64,000 bases of DNA from Oxyruncus cristatus (taxonomy: Eukaryota; Chordata; Aves; Passeriformes; Cotingidae). The DNA lies in assembly GCA_013399855.1 (NCBI GenBank), contig VXAY01006167.1:310001-374000 (forward strand), in the 5' to 3' direction. A program made the position numbers and the translations under genes. This document shows, one piece after another, positions 25,133 to 37,500 of the stretch (its first letter is position 1; every line of letters starts with the position of its first letter). The notes beneath the pieces were generated by a model. That model searched no databases. It was not told where the DNA came from and was given only the letters and a program-made list of their open reading frames with translations.

Positions 25133-25152
25133 CAGCGCCCCCTGCTGACTGT
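25133..25152 (-). promoter_or_regulatory. CTCF-like motif 2, minus orientation, inside LTR
   Basis: On the minus strand this reads acagtcagcagggggcgctg. CAGCAGGGGGCGCTG is a very good match to the CTCF core. Together with motif 1 it looks like a local duplication of about 58 bp within the LTR. Confidence 0.5.
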
Positions 25153-25441
25153 GGTTAGAATTGCACCAAAAGCACAAACTGAACTGTTCACTTTTCATTG
25201 AAAGGGATTTTGGGGTATAGGATTATTGTTCGGTTGGGGTTTTGCTTTGTGTTCTTTTGTTGTTCTGCCAATACACATATATCCTTTAATGAAGGGCTGT
25301 TATTTTTCCTTTCTCCACACTTTCTCAGTTGGAGCCTCTTAATTTTGGATTTACAATTGCTTAGAGGGAGGAGTTTGTGTCTTCCTTATAACTCATCCTC
25401 CTTAGCAAAACACTTCTGTTTCATTAAACTGAGACAACTTT

Positions 25442-28400
25442 AGCTTCTACTAAAACACTTTTCCTCAATAAAGGAGTAAAAAAATACGGTGGAAATGTGT
25501 TCCAAATCAGACCACTCTCATCTGCTTCTTTCTGGGTTTTTTAGTATCTCAGTTTACAAATTTTGTAAACTTCATGCCTGACATTCACAGGCAGTTGGGG
25601 ATAAATATTAAAGGGAACTGTACTAAACTAAAAACAAGCAGCTGAAGACTTAATTCTGCAACATCCTACTCAGGCAGTTCTTAATAGTGTACCTTAACTT
25701 TGTGTAAAATTTTACATGAGGAACAGCTTGAAGACCTTATGTATGTTTTGCAGCACTCCAGAATTTTTTCTGATGAAAACCAGGTATGCAAATTGCCTTT
25801 TGGATGTTTTCACCGCAGCTGATAAAAGGAAATAACTTTCCAGGACAGAAATGGCAAGTAAGTGCCTGGTGCCCAACAATCATCTTCAAAATACTTGAGG
25901 GACCAGGGCAGGGCTATTCACCCACTGTTATGTACAAGGAAGGAAGAGTGTAATCACTTTGCATAGCTTCCCTCAGGAGGTTGAGGACAAACAGAAATAA
26001 ATCTGAGGTCACTGCAGGCTAACACGGCAATTACCTTACCCTCCTTTTTTCCCAAGGGTTGTCCCTTGTGCTTTTATGAGTTTCAGAAGAGTACTCAGCA
26101 GATGCTTAACTTCCAAAATAAAGGCTTGTATCAAAGGTTTACTCACATGCCAACCTGACCATTTAGAGGACAAGGACATGTTAAAGCATTTCCCTGATTC
26201 AGGGCTTGGATGAATAGACAGATCTTCAGATTTTTTTTTCAAGTCTCTTATTGCTCTGCTCAGATACTCAGTGACTTAATTCACATGATGTACATTCCAT
26301 TTTGTATTTTCTGCTCATAAGTACCTCTTCTACTTTTGGCCCAGCTTCCTCTGTTAACCTTACAGTTTCAGAAAAAAAATCTGGAAAATGTGCTCATCAT
26401 CTAAATTTATTTATTTATTTAAAATTCGATTTTTCATATTTACCTCCATATTATGTCCCCTTGGAATACATGGTCATATCCATAGCAATTAATGGCTGTA
26501 AATAATGCCATGTCATGTAACAATATGAAGATATAAAAGCCACACATTAAAAACCCATACTGGTGAACAGCCAGTTTGTAGTACAACATTGTCGATATTC
26601 TCAAATATCTACCTAATTCAGATTGGTAGTTTTACAAGGAATATTAGATTTTAGTCTATATTTCCTTTAATGTTTTCTGGACCCAAACATAATTATCTCT
26701 TATTAGACATCGTGTTGGTTTTGGACCCACATAGAGTGCTTTTCATGTACAGGGAGAAATAAAATACAAAGGGAGAGAGGAAGAGGACAATTAATATGAT
26801 TTATTAATACGAAATATGCATTAATCATTACCCAGCCATTCTGCATTCATCACTTACTGGAAGGCTCATCATTCAAACATTTTTGGTGCCAGTGTTAATT
26901 GCCTGATCTTGGGGATCATCTTCCTTCCCACTGAAATCAACAAGACAACAACTTTCACTAACTTTCACAGGTACACATTTTGCCAGATATCTGCCCGTTC
27001 ATGGCAGCTGAAGAGCTACTCCCTTGTCTTTCCTCCATTTCCAAATAAAATACTTCCTCAGCCTCTTCTTTCTTCATTATTTTTGCAAGATGACAGCTGC
27101 ACACTCACCTCTTTAGCAACTGTTGTAACCTACAGCAATTGTTTCATCACTGAAGTTACTGAGAACATTGTAAGATTTTTTTCTCCGTAAATCATTAATT
27201 GCTCTTCTGTTTTACTGTCCCATGTGCAGCCACTACAAATATAATATTTGATCTGAACATATACAATTAATATTCACCCTCCAGTACTTTGAATATCATC
27301 ACAGAGTAAAAAATAACATACACTTCCACAGGGAAGGCTGCTCAGTAGAAGGACAGTACATCATAGACAATACATAAAATGCATCACTTATCATAGCAGA
27401 TGACACCTGCTATATGATATCTCTCTGTAAGAGAATGCTTTACCCATCAGACTGCTGATTTCAGAGGCTGAAAATCTTCTGGTGCTCATATCTTACTTCT
27501 GGAATAAGGGTCAACCCATTTTTACCTTCTTCAACAGATGCAGCACGTACAGGAAAAGCTCTCTTGGGAGTAAATCCATAAGCCTCTTGGTCCAAGCCAA
27601 ACCTGGAAGTTCACAAAAGTGTGGGAATTACTGCAATCCAGAGCTTGCACATGAGCTACTCTTTCAGCATAGTGGCTTACACAGACTTGGAAAACAACTG
27701 GACAACAGGCAGCTAGATCCATGTGACTCAGATATACAAGCATATTTCTTTAAAGTTATTATGCTGCATGCATCAGCAAGCAAAGCAATCACAATTCAAC
27801 TCTGCATCACAGAGGTGGTTTTGCCTTCCTACACACGCAGTACACATTTATCACTAAAATGGTCCCCACAACATTTTTGTCACAGAAACAGCATTAATGG
27901 AAAATTGTCACTAATTCTTTTTTCATCTTTCAGAAGAAATTTTCCCTGTTATCTTATTTTAAATGTCCACATCACTTTGAAGCAATTTTCAAAAATCACT
28001 GACTTTTTTATTGCACCAGAAGCAGTCTTTTCTTAGCCACCGCTAAACAAGAATATAACCCCTGCTGTTTTCTGTGAATTGGCATTTTCAAAAGTTGAAA
28101 ATTATTCAAAAATTGTTTGGAGGCCAATTTTTAGTGAAACACAGTGTAGAAAAGTTCATTGGAGATTTATCCATTTCAAATGTTGTGTATTGTGTTGTTC
28201 GAAAAAAAAAAAATCTGTACTTTCTGGTTGTCTAGTTAAACCTACAATAATTTCTATCAAGAGCTCCTGAATGTGCAAATGGACTTCAATTCTCTTGAAT
28301 TCAATGGGAGTAAAAAACTAGCATCTCACAAGGAGGTAACTGCCACTACATGACTGGGTTTTCAAAGGACACAGTTTCTCAAACTACCTTTGTCTTGAAA

Positions 28401-29579
28401 GAATTCAATTTAGTCTGTCCCAAAGCCTGTCTCAGTCATACAATACATGTTTACAATATAGCTATCTCTCCCATTGTCCAGTGCACAACTTGCAAAATCA
28501 GCTATTAAATGGTTCTCTCCTTAGTCCCCAGCCTCTTTAATTTGCAAAACTGATCAACTGTTTATTGAAATGTCATCAGAGGACTTGACCATTGTATATT
28601 AGGGAGTCTACCTAAAGTTATAAGAACAAACAAACAAAAACTCTGGTTTCTGACAAAAAAATAAACCGGTTATTGGTTGCACAATATAAGAGATTTGAAG
28701 AATTCAAGCCAAGTTAGAAGGTTCTGGATTTGAAACAACAACAACAATAATAAAAATCACAGAAACTGCATTGACTAAATTAATTTTCCTGTAAAAGTGT
28801 CACAGTTACAGATGGTAACAATCTGGAAATAGCTGTAAAGAGAAAATAATTATAAAGGGATGAAAATGTATTACTGCTCAACCATACTGGATGTGTGGGA
28901 AAGTATGTTCTGATGTATTCCGACTGTCCTTAATTCATCATCCAACTGTACTAAGTGCCCACTTTTACAAACAAAAACATTGCGTCAGTTGTTGAAATCC
29001 TTTATTTAGTAATCTCTGTAGGCTGAAACGTTGAAAATTGTTTCTAAATTCCTGGCTTCTGAATCTGTCTTCAAAGTTGTCTTCCTCTGTATTATCGTAC
29101 AGCTGCAGGCTTTAATCAAAGGTCATTAGGTTTACCAATTTCTGTCAAACATCCTAACACCATTCCTTCCAAGGAAAGACCTACTATTTTAGAACTTGAA
29201 AGGAAATGCCACTTAATCTGAAATTGTTCCAAGATAAAATGTCACACCAAGGATGCAACGCAGTAACAGCAAAACATTGGAGTGTTCTTCAAAGTGGGCA
29301 CTAGTATGGCTTGAGAATCTGCAAAATAGCAGAGAAGATTTAGCCAAGAACCCAAGCAAAGTCAACAGACCTTAAGCATCCATGATACCCATGTCCTTTT
29401 TTAGGACAATCAAGCAAGACTCCATGAAACACTGCTCAGCAGCAGCATAAGCTGATGAAGTACCTTACCGTCAAAAATCACCCAGGTTGTCAGTATCCTC
29501 TGCCTCAGGTGCCCACAACTGCCCACATGGTCTAGAAATTAGCCCCAAGCCATCTGAGAAGTCCAATCCAGCAGGTGTG
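25442..29579. other. Unique AT-rich non-coding sequence
   Basis: No supported gene. An ATTT tract lies at about 26405-26422 and a CAA/AAT tract at 28734-28753. A homeodomain-word-rich stretch at about 26786-26860 (aattaatatgatttattaat, tgcattaatcatta) could be a conserved non-coding element. The frame at 27482-28036 (184 codons) is the longest open frame outside repeats but has no recognisable domain. Confidence 0.5.
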
Positions 29580-29774
29580 CTAAAGCATCCACTGTGGATC
29601 AGGCACGCTGCAAAATGGAGCACCACACCTCAGAAGCACACGTCCTCGCCGGGAAGCAAACAGCAGTGCTTCATGCAGGTACTTGTACAGGCAGCCTCCA
29701 AGTAATTCCATGTAAACCTCTTGGAAAAGATACTGTGTCACATTCACTCTCTTGAGATGGATCTGCAACTCCAT
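29580..29774 (-). other. 64-codon minus-strand open frame, unknown
   Basis: A small ORF starts at an ATG immediately after an in-frame TGA and ends in TAG. Its codons look more coding-like than most frames nearby (for example GAG, CAG, CTC, AAG, GTG, TAC, CTG). The product would be 64 residues, with a Leu/Tyr-rich middle (YMELLGGCLYKYLHEALL) and then a basic ASRRGR stretch. There is no signal peptide or domain I can name. It may be chance, a small ORF in a non-coding RNA, or a broken pseudogene. Confidence 0.12.
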
Positions 29775-32700
29775 TCACATTAAATGCAGCCTTGGAACAA
29801 GCATGATGAAATTATGTATTTGCCCCCATTTATAAATCACAAATGGCTAGTCTGATACATACGTGCTCATAAGTGCAGGGAGGGCATTCACAATGTTCTC
29901 TCTTTGGTAATCCCATCAAGTTACTAGGTTCAAAGAAAGTCCCTGATGTTTAGGACACTTGACAGCTGCCAGTATCAGTAGAACGAATAAAGGGGCCTCA
30001 TATGTTGACAGGATGCACCACTCAGCAAAAATGAACAACTGCAGCTTCTCATGAGGTGACACAGCTACTTAATGTCCCTCGTTGAGACAATGTCTTTTAA
30101 ACTCCAACAAGCCCCACTGTTTGGATCTGTCTCTCTACATGTGAAAACAAAACATGCACGCACACTTTATGATGTTTTTATATTTCTGCTTGGACCATAA
30201 ACTGAACTACTTTAGTCAGTGACCTAAATAGACTAAATGCCTTATGGACCCACCAAGAAGAGCCTGCTGTAAAGCTAGGAACCACAGCAGATATGTTTCT
30301 TATGTTTCTCAGTGGTATTGGCCACACCTGACATCACCAAAACCAGAAATGATAGAACAAAACTTGACACAGGATCCAGGCTTGTGGAAAACACAGAGCA
30401 GAGCCCCTCAAGTGACATGGTCAAAGAAAAGCAATTCCACCGTCCATAAATAGTACAATTTTAGTTTTGTGAAGAGGTACATTAAGGGATGAAGTTTCAG
30501 CACACTTGCAGTGCACTGCATGTTTTTCAGTTGTCCAGGCATCACAGGACTAAGACAGATGTTTACACGTGAAGAAGCTCAGCTTTCCTTCCAAGCAATG
30601 TACATTCAGAAGAGCCGCTAAACACTGGATGCCTTTATGCCACTGTGAAGCAGTCATAATGAATGAGGCAGTTCTCAGTCCCAGCAAAGATCAAAACATT
30701 ATTGGTGAAGAAAAAGAAAGGTCCTTCTGTATTAAACAAACCAAAGCTTCTGCACTGCCAAACAGTCCTTTGGAAAGTTCAAGTGGAGCCTGAGAGGGAC
30801 ATGATAGAGAACACAATAGTCCCTCTTCTGCAGAAGCAAAAGAAGAGTGCTTTCCTTCTTTCCAGGCCTGAAAAAGCAGTGTTACCCACAGCTCCCACAT
30901 TGTCGCAGCTGGTGTTGTAAAAGGTTCCATCTGCTTCAGCCACGGACTCAATTATCTTACAATGCTTACTCTATGCAGGCACTCACACTGTTACTGAAGA
31001 TTAGTGTTCATTTCTGAAACTCTGTTCAAAGGCAAAAAGTAAAAAATGCTCTATTCGTAAAAGAATCCCAGCAGATACATGTTCCCACCCTCACAGTTAC
31101 TTAAGTTTTTCCTCCATATTATGTTGAGAAGACGAGATCATGCAGATACACTCTTGATCTAGCTTTCTGAAAATCAGCAAAATGGGTACAAGGAGAATAC
31201 TATTTGCAACTACGCAATGGCATAGTTCCATGATGTTTGTTAATTTTCCCTAGGGTTTATGATCAAGTGTATTCACAACTGTACAGAATATTCACAACTC
31301 TGGTTACATTCAGTTTTTCTGTAAGTGTTTGTTTTGCTTGCATTGGACAAAAGAATTCCATTGTCAGAGGAAAGTTTTAGTTTCTGTTATTGTTACTTGG
31401 GCAGAACAGTGTGTGCGTGGGTTAATGAAGCCCACAAAAGCTAAATAGCCTTAGCCACTTCAAATACAAACTGTGAAGAGTTGTTATATCCTAAATTGTA
31501 GCTGCAAAAGCCTCCTTAGCATTGTTGGCCTATACTAGGAAGCATCTTTGCTATGTAAACACTACTTCTGAAGAACATTAACACATGGCTAACAAGTTCC
31601 TGTCAAGAAGAGCTCACAAATGGAGTTTTTTTGATTTCTGTCCTTTTTTTTTTTTGTTTTGTTTTGTTTTAAAAAAGTTTACCAGAGTATTAGTTTCAGC
31701 AAAACTAACTGAAGCTTAGGTTCCTCCTGCTATTTCCCAGCTGGCACTGGGCTTCTCAGAACATCATAACTCTTTTGATATATTTTTACTCTGTTTATGT
31801 ATTTCCATTTCTTTCGGTTGGATCAAGAAATATATGTAAAGTTCAGTCTTTTGTTACTAATAAAAAAGATGTGAAGAAAAAAAAAGTCAGCAATTGATCT
31901 CACAGTTACCTAAGGGATTTAATTGTTGGTATAAAATTAACATTAAATTTACCCTTTCTTTAAGGAAGGCTTAGATTGGACATTTATGCTAGGCTTTGTA
32001 ATACCTATCAAGCATACTCTTGACATCAGCAGCAATAACCATGCCAAAGTTCTACAGACGAAATCCTTTGGTCTCTTAAGTGGGTGAATTGAGTAAGTCC
32101 CTTTTCAAGTAACTTCCATCTGCAAAGTTAAGCCTGAAATATTACTCACTTCCAAGTTTAAAAAATGCAAATGTTAAACCTTCCAGTGTTTTTTTTTTTT
32201 TTCCATATACTCTTGCTCATTCATTAAGTTCAGAAAAGATATTGGAAATATGGAAAGGTTTTTGAACAGAAGTAAACTAACATTATTTAGGGAAAAGTAC
32301 ACAACAGCACATTAGATACCACTCTTTCATTTAAGCAGCATGATAGGTCTCTCAAGCTATGGAACAAGGCCACTTCTTTTTAAAAAATCATACTGGTACC
32401 AAACCGGTGATGCAATTTCGGCAACTACAGAAAAGTGTAGAGTGAAACCAAGTCCAATGAAAAAACTCATCTCTCACATATGCAGGCTAGTTCACCAAAG
32501 CAGGCTTTCCCCAGCTGCTGAGAATCAAAGCCTGGATTCCCCAGAAGCTGTTTCTCTAGCACAAGGCCTCTTGACCAGCAGAAACACTCACCCCACCTGT
32601 CTCATCTTGTTTTCTTAAATCCAAACAAACACAAACACACAAGCTGTTATGTCCAACTGACCTGCATTCTGCTGACCATCTCTTTTGTGGTTTAAGTGAA

Positions 32701-33049
32701 AGAAGTTGCTATTTTTTCCTCAAATCAGAACACAAAGAAAGGTTACACAACAAAAACGTGCACAACTCTATGGAAAAAAGCTCAAATATGATGCTGCTGC
32801 ATATGCACATTGAATATAAATAATACCGTATGTATACTATATGCAAATTAAGATTTCTAGTAGTTAGCTTTTGCCCTTTCTTCTTCAGGGCAAGCAGAGA
32901 GCTTTCTTGGTATCTATCCTTTTTCACTCAGAGCTTGTGCATGAAAGAATGGTGAGGTGGCCTCTTCAGAAGATCCTCTTTCTTACAGTTACCCATTTCC
33001 CCAGGGTCAGCTATTGACAGAAGGTTTGTCCCATATGTAGTCAAGCTTT
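29775..33049. other. Unique non-coding sequence
   Basis: No gene or recognisable transposon. A T-run/TTTTG tract lies at 31644-31670, the one T/G counterpart on the plus strand to the many A/C tracts. A T run of about 14 lies near 32190. Confidence 0.5.
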
Positions 33050-33067
33050 TAATACACTTAATACACT
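33050..33067 (+). repeat. Perfect 9-bp tandem duplication
   Basis: taatacact occurs twice head to tail (33050-33058 and 33059-33067). It is probably a replication-slippage duplication. Confidence 0.85.
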
Positions 33068-33844
33068 AACAAGTCAAATACAACTAATGAGAATACAGAA
33101 TCCTTGAGTGCAACTTGAAATGCTAGCTTAATTTCCAGTGAATTTTACAGAGTTAGGACTACAGCTATTTGGAAGGAGGCTAGCTGGCACGGGATCAAGG
33201 AATACACCAAGAGTTTCAAATGTGGAGTCTTTTGCAAGACTTTAGTTGCAACTGTCCAGCAGTAACTGCCTTTAACAGATACATTTGAAAAAGAAGAAAA
33301 CAAAAGTACTTTTAAAAATAATACTACTTTTAACTACTACTTTTAAACACATTAAAAGAAGACTTCAAAGTACAACTAAGCTTATAGCTCGGCTTTGTTT
33401 TAAACAAATAGAGAACTATAATTTGCATGGTAAATGCAAAAAAAAAAGAAAGCTCTGTCTCCTGGATGGATGAAGTTAATTTAACCAGGCAAGATCTAGG
33501 CAGGATTCTTTCTTCAGAAACAGTGTAAATACCATACCTCTAACAGTCATTAGAATAAATGTAGACGTTAAAATCCCTGGATTCCATGTGCTACAAAGTT
33601 AATTTTTATAGTCATTCAAGAAGTCATAGTCATACAAACAAGTGTTGCTATTGACTTATCTTCCACTTCAGAAGAAAAGTTCAGCTTGGACTTTCATCAT
33701 CCTCAAGACCTCTTATTCTTTTTAAAGATTACTGTTAATCAAAGTTTGTGCTCGAAAAAAAACAAACCTTTCCTCCGCTCATGGTTCCTTAATTACTCAC
33801 GTATTCACCTGGGATGGGGCACCACTAGCTGTTTGTATTAGACT
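33068..33844. other. Unique AT-rich non-coding sequence
   Basis: Nothing recognisable. It includes a Lys-rich spurious frame (33285-33473) caused by A-rich sequence. Confidence 0.55.
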
Positions 33845-34562
33845 GGGAAACAAGATGCTGGAAAACAGTGCTCTGGAAAGGGACCTGGGGTTCCTGGTCG
33901 ATGGCAAGTCGAATATGAGTCAGCAGGGCCCTGGCAGCCAGGAGGGACAACCCTGTCCTGGGGCGCATCAGGCAAAGCATCGCCAGCTGGTCGAGGGAGG
34001 GGATTGTCCCGCTCTGCTCTGCACTGGTGCACCCTCACCTTGGATATTGTGTGTAGTTTTGGGCAACAATATATAACAAAGACATTAAACTCTTAGAGAG
34101 TGTCCAAAGGAGGGCAACAAAGATGGGGATGGGCCTTGAGGAGAAGCCGTATGAAGAGCGGTTGAGGGCACTTGGTCTGTTCAGCCTGGAGAAGGAGAAG
34201 ACTGAGGGGAGACCTCATCGCAGTTACAACTTCCTCGTGAGGGGAAAAAGAGGGGCAGGCAGTGATCTCTTCTCTGTGGTAACCAGTGACAGGAGCTGAG
34301 GGAATGGACTGACGTTGTGTCAGGGGAAGTTTAGGTTGGACATTAGAAAAATGTTCTTCTACCAAAGGGTGGGGGGGCACTGGAACACGCTCCCCAGGGA
34401 AGTAGTCACAGCACCACGCCTGGCAGAATTCAAGAAGTGTTTGGACAATACCCTTGGGCACGTGGTGTGACCCTTGGGGATGGTCCTGTGCAGGGCTAAG
34501 AGTTCGACTTGATGATCCTTGTGGGTCCCTTTCAACTCAGTATATTCTGTGATTCTATGATA
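33845..34562 (+). mobile_element. CR1 LINE 3' fragment, different subtype from the 15.5-kb copy
   Basis: About 720 bp match the CR1 3' region. It starts in the coding end (ggaaagggacctggggttcc, gaatatgagtcagcagg) and runs through gagcggttgagggcacttgg and ttcagcctggagaaggagaa into the 3' UTR. It ends in ttcgacttgatgatccttgt and the diagnostic octamer tail attctgtgattctatga. Frames are interrupted and no reading frame spans the copy. The 3' tail wording (ccttgtgggtccctttcaa) differs from the copy at 15.5-16.4 kb, so a different CR1 subfamily is likely. The minus frame at 34093-34461 is a shadow. Confidence 0.95.
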
Positions 34563-37500
34563 TTACCTTTAGATAATCTTAAAACATCTGTAATCTCCTT
34601 TAAAGCAAACCCCTTTGGGTATACGAACACAGAGAGATTCAAAGCAGGTTTTTTTCACCAATCTATTTGTACCTGTCTTGCTAAGTACAATGCGTCAACC
34701 AAGCCCACATCCTGGATTTAAATTTATAATGCTCAGTTCACCAGAGGGATTTACCTTTGCAGGCAGGAAAGAGGCCTGGTTCAGATGCATCTTAATGCCT
34801 GAATCATTTTCAGAAAAACTGGTTATGCAAATGAAGATGAATAGCATTAAGAAACATATCTTGAAGTTCTGAGTTGTAACAGGAAGACGTTAGTTTAGTA
34901 TGTGTCCCTTTATCCATAGCTGAGCAGTACCAGATACTGTGGGATTGTCTACACTGGCCATTCACACAATAACAGGACAGACCCTGCTATGGATGTGAGA
35001 GCAATTATATAGTTTCTTTCACTTTCCTTCCCCTTTTTCCATACTGTAAAACACCCTAAGAAAGGTTAACATTTGTTGGATTTGGATTATACTCATAGTC
35101 TAGGGGTTTAATCTTCTGGACGCTGAACACCACTCACAGTAAAACATGTCGTGTCCTCACAAAGCTGTTTACCAAGCACAGCCTCATTGAGCCAACATAA
35201 TTAATGAATATTAATCCAGACAATAACTCAGCAGACAGACAGGAATGCAGTGTCAGCACCCAGCAAGATGAAAATGGGATGCCTTTCTGTGTGCAAAGAA
35301 GGAAAACACTTTCATATTAAATGAATTTAGGGAAATGAAAACAGAAAAGGCCGGGGGTAGATTTGCAAACTGCAAGATTTTTATTTCTGGAAAAAGTTTT
35401 TACCTTTTTGGTTTTCAAATAGGAAACTATGAGAAATTCATTAGTGTCCCAGTAAGTCTTAAAAGGCAGTAAAATGCATCTTTCTAGATTCTTTGGTCAG
35501 GCAGCAAGAAGTGATTAAACTCCATGTTGCCCAAATAGGCAGAAGGTATCTATGATTTCAGTGACAGCACTGAGAGGAAGACTGGGAGAATAATCCGTCC
35601 TCCTAAGTCTCTGTGCTTGCTATGTCAAATCACAGGAGGGAACTAGAGATGGGGTTGTCTACCACACCGTTCATGCAATCTTATCTCTGGCCTCAAGGTA
35701 TCTATCGAAAACCTAGTTTTTGGATCTACTGCTTGGATGTGACACTTGGTTTTCTTTGAAGAGTTGCAGATGACTCTTCCCAGGGAAGGGAAGAAGTAAC
35801 CTGCTGGGTCACAAAAACCTACTACGAAGGTCTATATGTATCTCTCTCTGCTCTATATGGAATTGTACTGAGACAAATAAAAACAATTCAGATTTTTTTT
35901 CATTATACTACTTTTCCAGAGGAAAAATAAATTGTACTTTTCATAAAAGTAGTCAGGTTTTTTAACTAAACTAACTTTATTTAGGGTTCAGTTAGTCTGG
36001 AAAGTCACATATATTGTGTTTTCAAAGGGAGCTGTATAGCTCTTTTGAGGACAAACGTAAGAGACTTCATCAGAAACGTGAGTTAAAGATATAAATATAT
36101 TTCAAATACAATGCTAATTTTTCCAGAGCTATGCAGACATAAAAACATTAATTTGCTGAATAGATGGTTATTGGATCTGTTGGCATATTTTACTACTAAC
36201 TCTCAGCGGTACAGAAGCTCCTTGAGAAGCAAAACTAATGAAAACTGGTTGTTTTCCTATCAATCAGGATTCCACAGACTCGCTATGTCAAATACTGTAC
36301 ATGCTCAAGGCACAGATTTTCTTCAACTTGCAGGACATTCATAACATCACTCTCCTCTGCTGATCTCCACTGCCCAGTAACACATTTATGTTGCTGCCTT
36401 TATGTCAATTTGGACATCAACAATATATCTCTTCTACATACTTTCAGGAGCCCTGCAGTTTTGTAAGCTCTATAGGAACTAATTATCTTTAGAACTTCTG
36501 TCAGATCTGGTTAAAAATGGGGAAAGCACTGAGTAATTAGTAGCAAAAGGAAACGTGTGCAGACAAGCACAGAGCATGATCTTTTAAGCCATGTTTCCTC
36601 AGGAAAACAAGCTAAAAAAAGGAGTATGGCAGTAGTTTTTTCAGAGCTATTTCAAATAAGGAGATACATTGTATATCCTGTTCAGCATGACTTTTTGAAA
36701 CTATTGGAATGTGGTTGCATTCATAAACAGCTGTAAATACTTGCCAGAGAAGAAACATATAGTTGCTGTTTTTCCCTGCTCCCAGCCAAACCTCATCTCT
36801 CCAAATCTAAGACAAGAGCCTACTTTGGAAACCAAACTTCAGCCATGTGTGTGTTTGTGCAATTTGGAAAAGGACCAGCTTTTTGAGAAGTAAAACCCAC
36901 ATAAAATGCCTTGCTATCATTAGTTGCACAGTTTTCCTTCACAGCTAAAAAGAGCAGTAATTTTAACCTTGCAAAGATTAGGATGCAGAAGCTATCCCCC
37001 TTATAAAAAATTTGTCAAGAAGGTGCTTTTATTTTCACCCTAAAATAAAATGCAAAATCTCATACCCACCTTGTAGATTTACCTCACAGAAAAATGGGAG
37101 CAGCTTGTTTTCATAGTTTTTTTGCCTTGAAAACGTTGATCCTTGCCTTTGCCATATCAAAAATAATACATTTTTCTGTAACATCAGGAAAAGCTTCGGA
37201 AATCAGGGCATGACAAGCATAGTACAAATTCATAAGGGTGTGCAATCCACATTCTAAAGATAGTATTGGTTTGAGAGGACTTTTGCCCCCAAGTCAGAAA
37301 CTTGCCATTTGAAGGGAAGAGGCAGGCCTAGCAACACGACTCCACACTTCTGTACAAGCAGCAACAGTAGTCCAGGGTCTACTGCAGTGGCACAACTTGT
37401 GAGGATAAGCCCTGCAGTACAGAGCAATGGCTTTCAGTTTTATGCTCACACAGAAGCTCGGAGCACATGATGATGCCAAGTACTTGTAAAATCATTTAGC

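Larger units (their letters stand above)
24512..25436. mobile_element. Solo LTR of an endogenous retrovirus, orientation uncertain
   Basis: The block begins tgtcacggg and ends gagaca, so the termini form a short imperfect inverted repeat with canonical TG...CA. It is flanked on both sides by the identical 5-mer acttt (24507-24511 and 25437-25441), a perfect target-site duplication of the size made by ERVL-type integrases. The interior is GC-richer than its surroundings and contains an assembly gap, as repeats often do. An ATTAAA at 25423-25428 is only 8 bp from the right end, which is odd for a plus-strand LTR. Read on minus, the right-hand words (aacccgtgaca) resemble the end of other avian LTRs, so the minus orientation is possible. 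No retroviral coding sequence adjoins it. The 162-codon plus frame at 24713-25201 is a by-product of GC richness. I do not know the family name. Confidence 0.72.

Noticed and set aside
24512..25200. CpG-island promoter or first exon of a host gene (GTGAGT at 24949)
   Set aside because: The TG...CA ends and acttt duplication make an LTR the simpler explanation; only one donor-like word supports an exon.
24713..25201. 162-codon plus frame and overlapping 96- and 116-codon frames
   Set aside because: GC-rich LTR sequence beside an N gap. Three overlapping frames on two strands have no domain.
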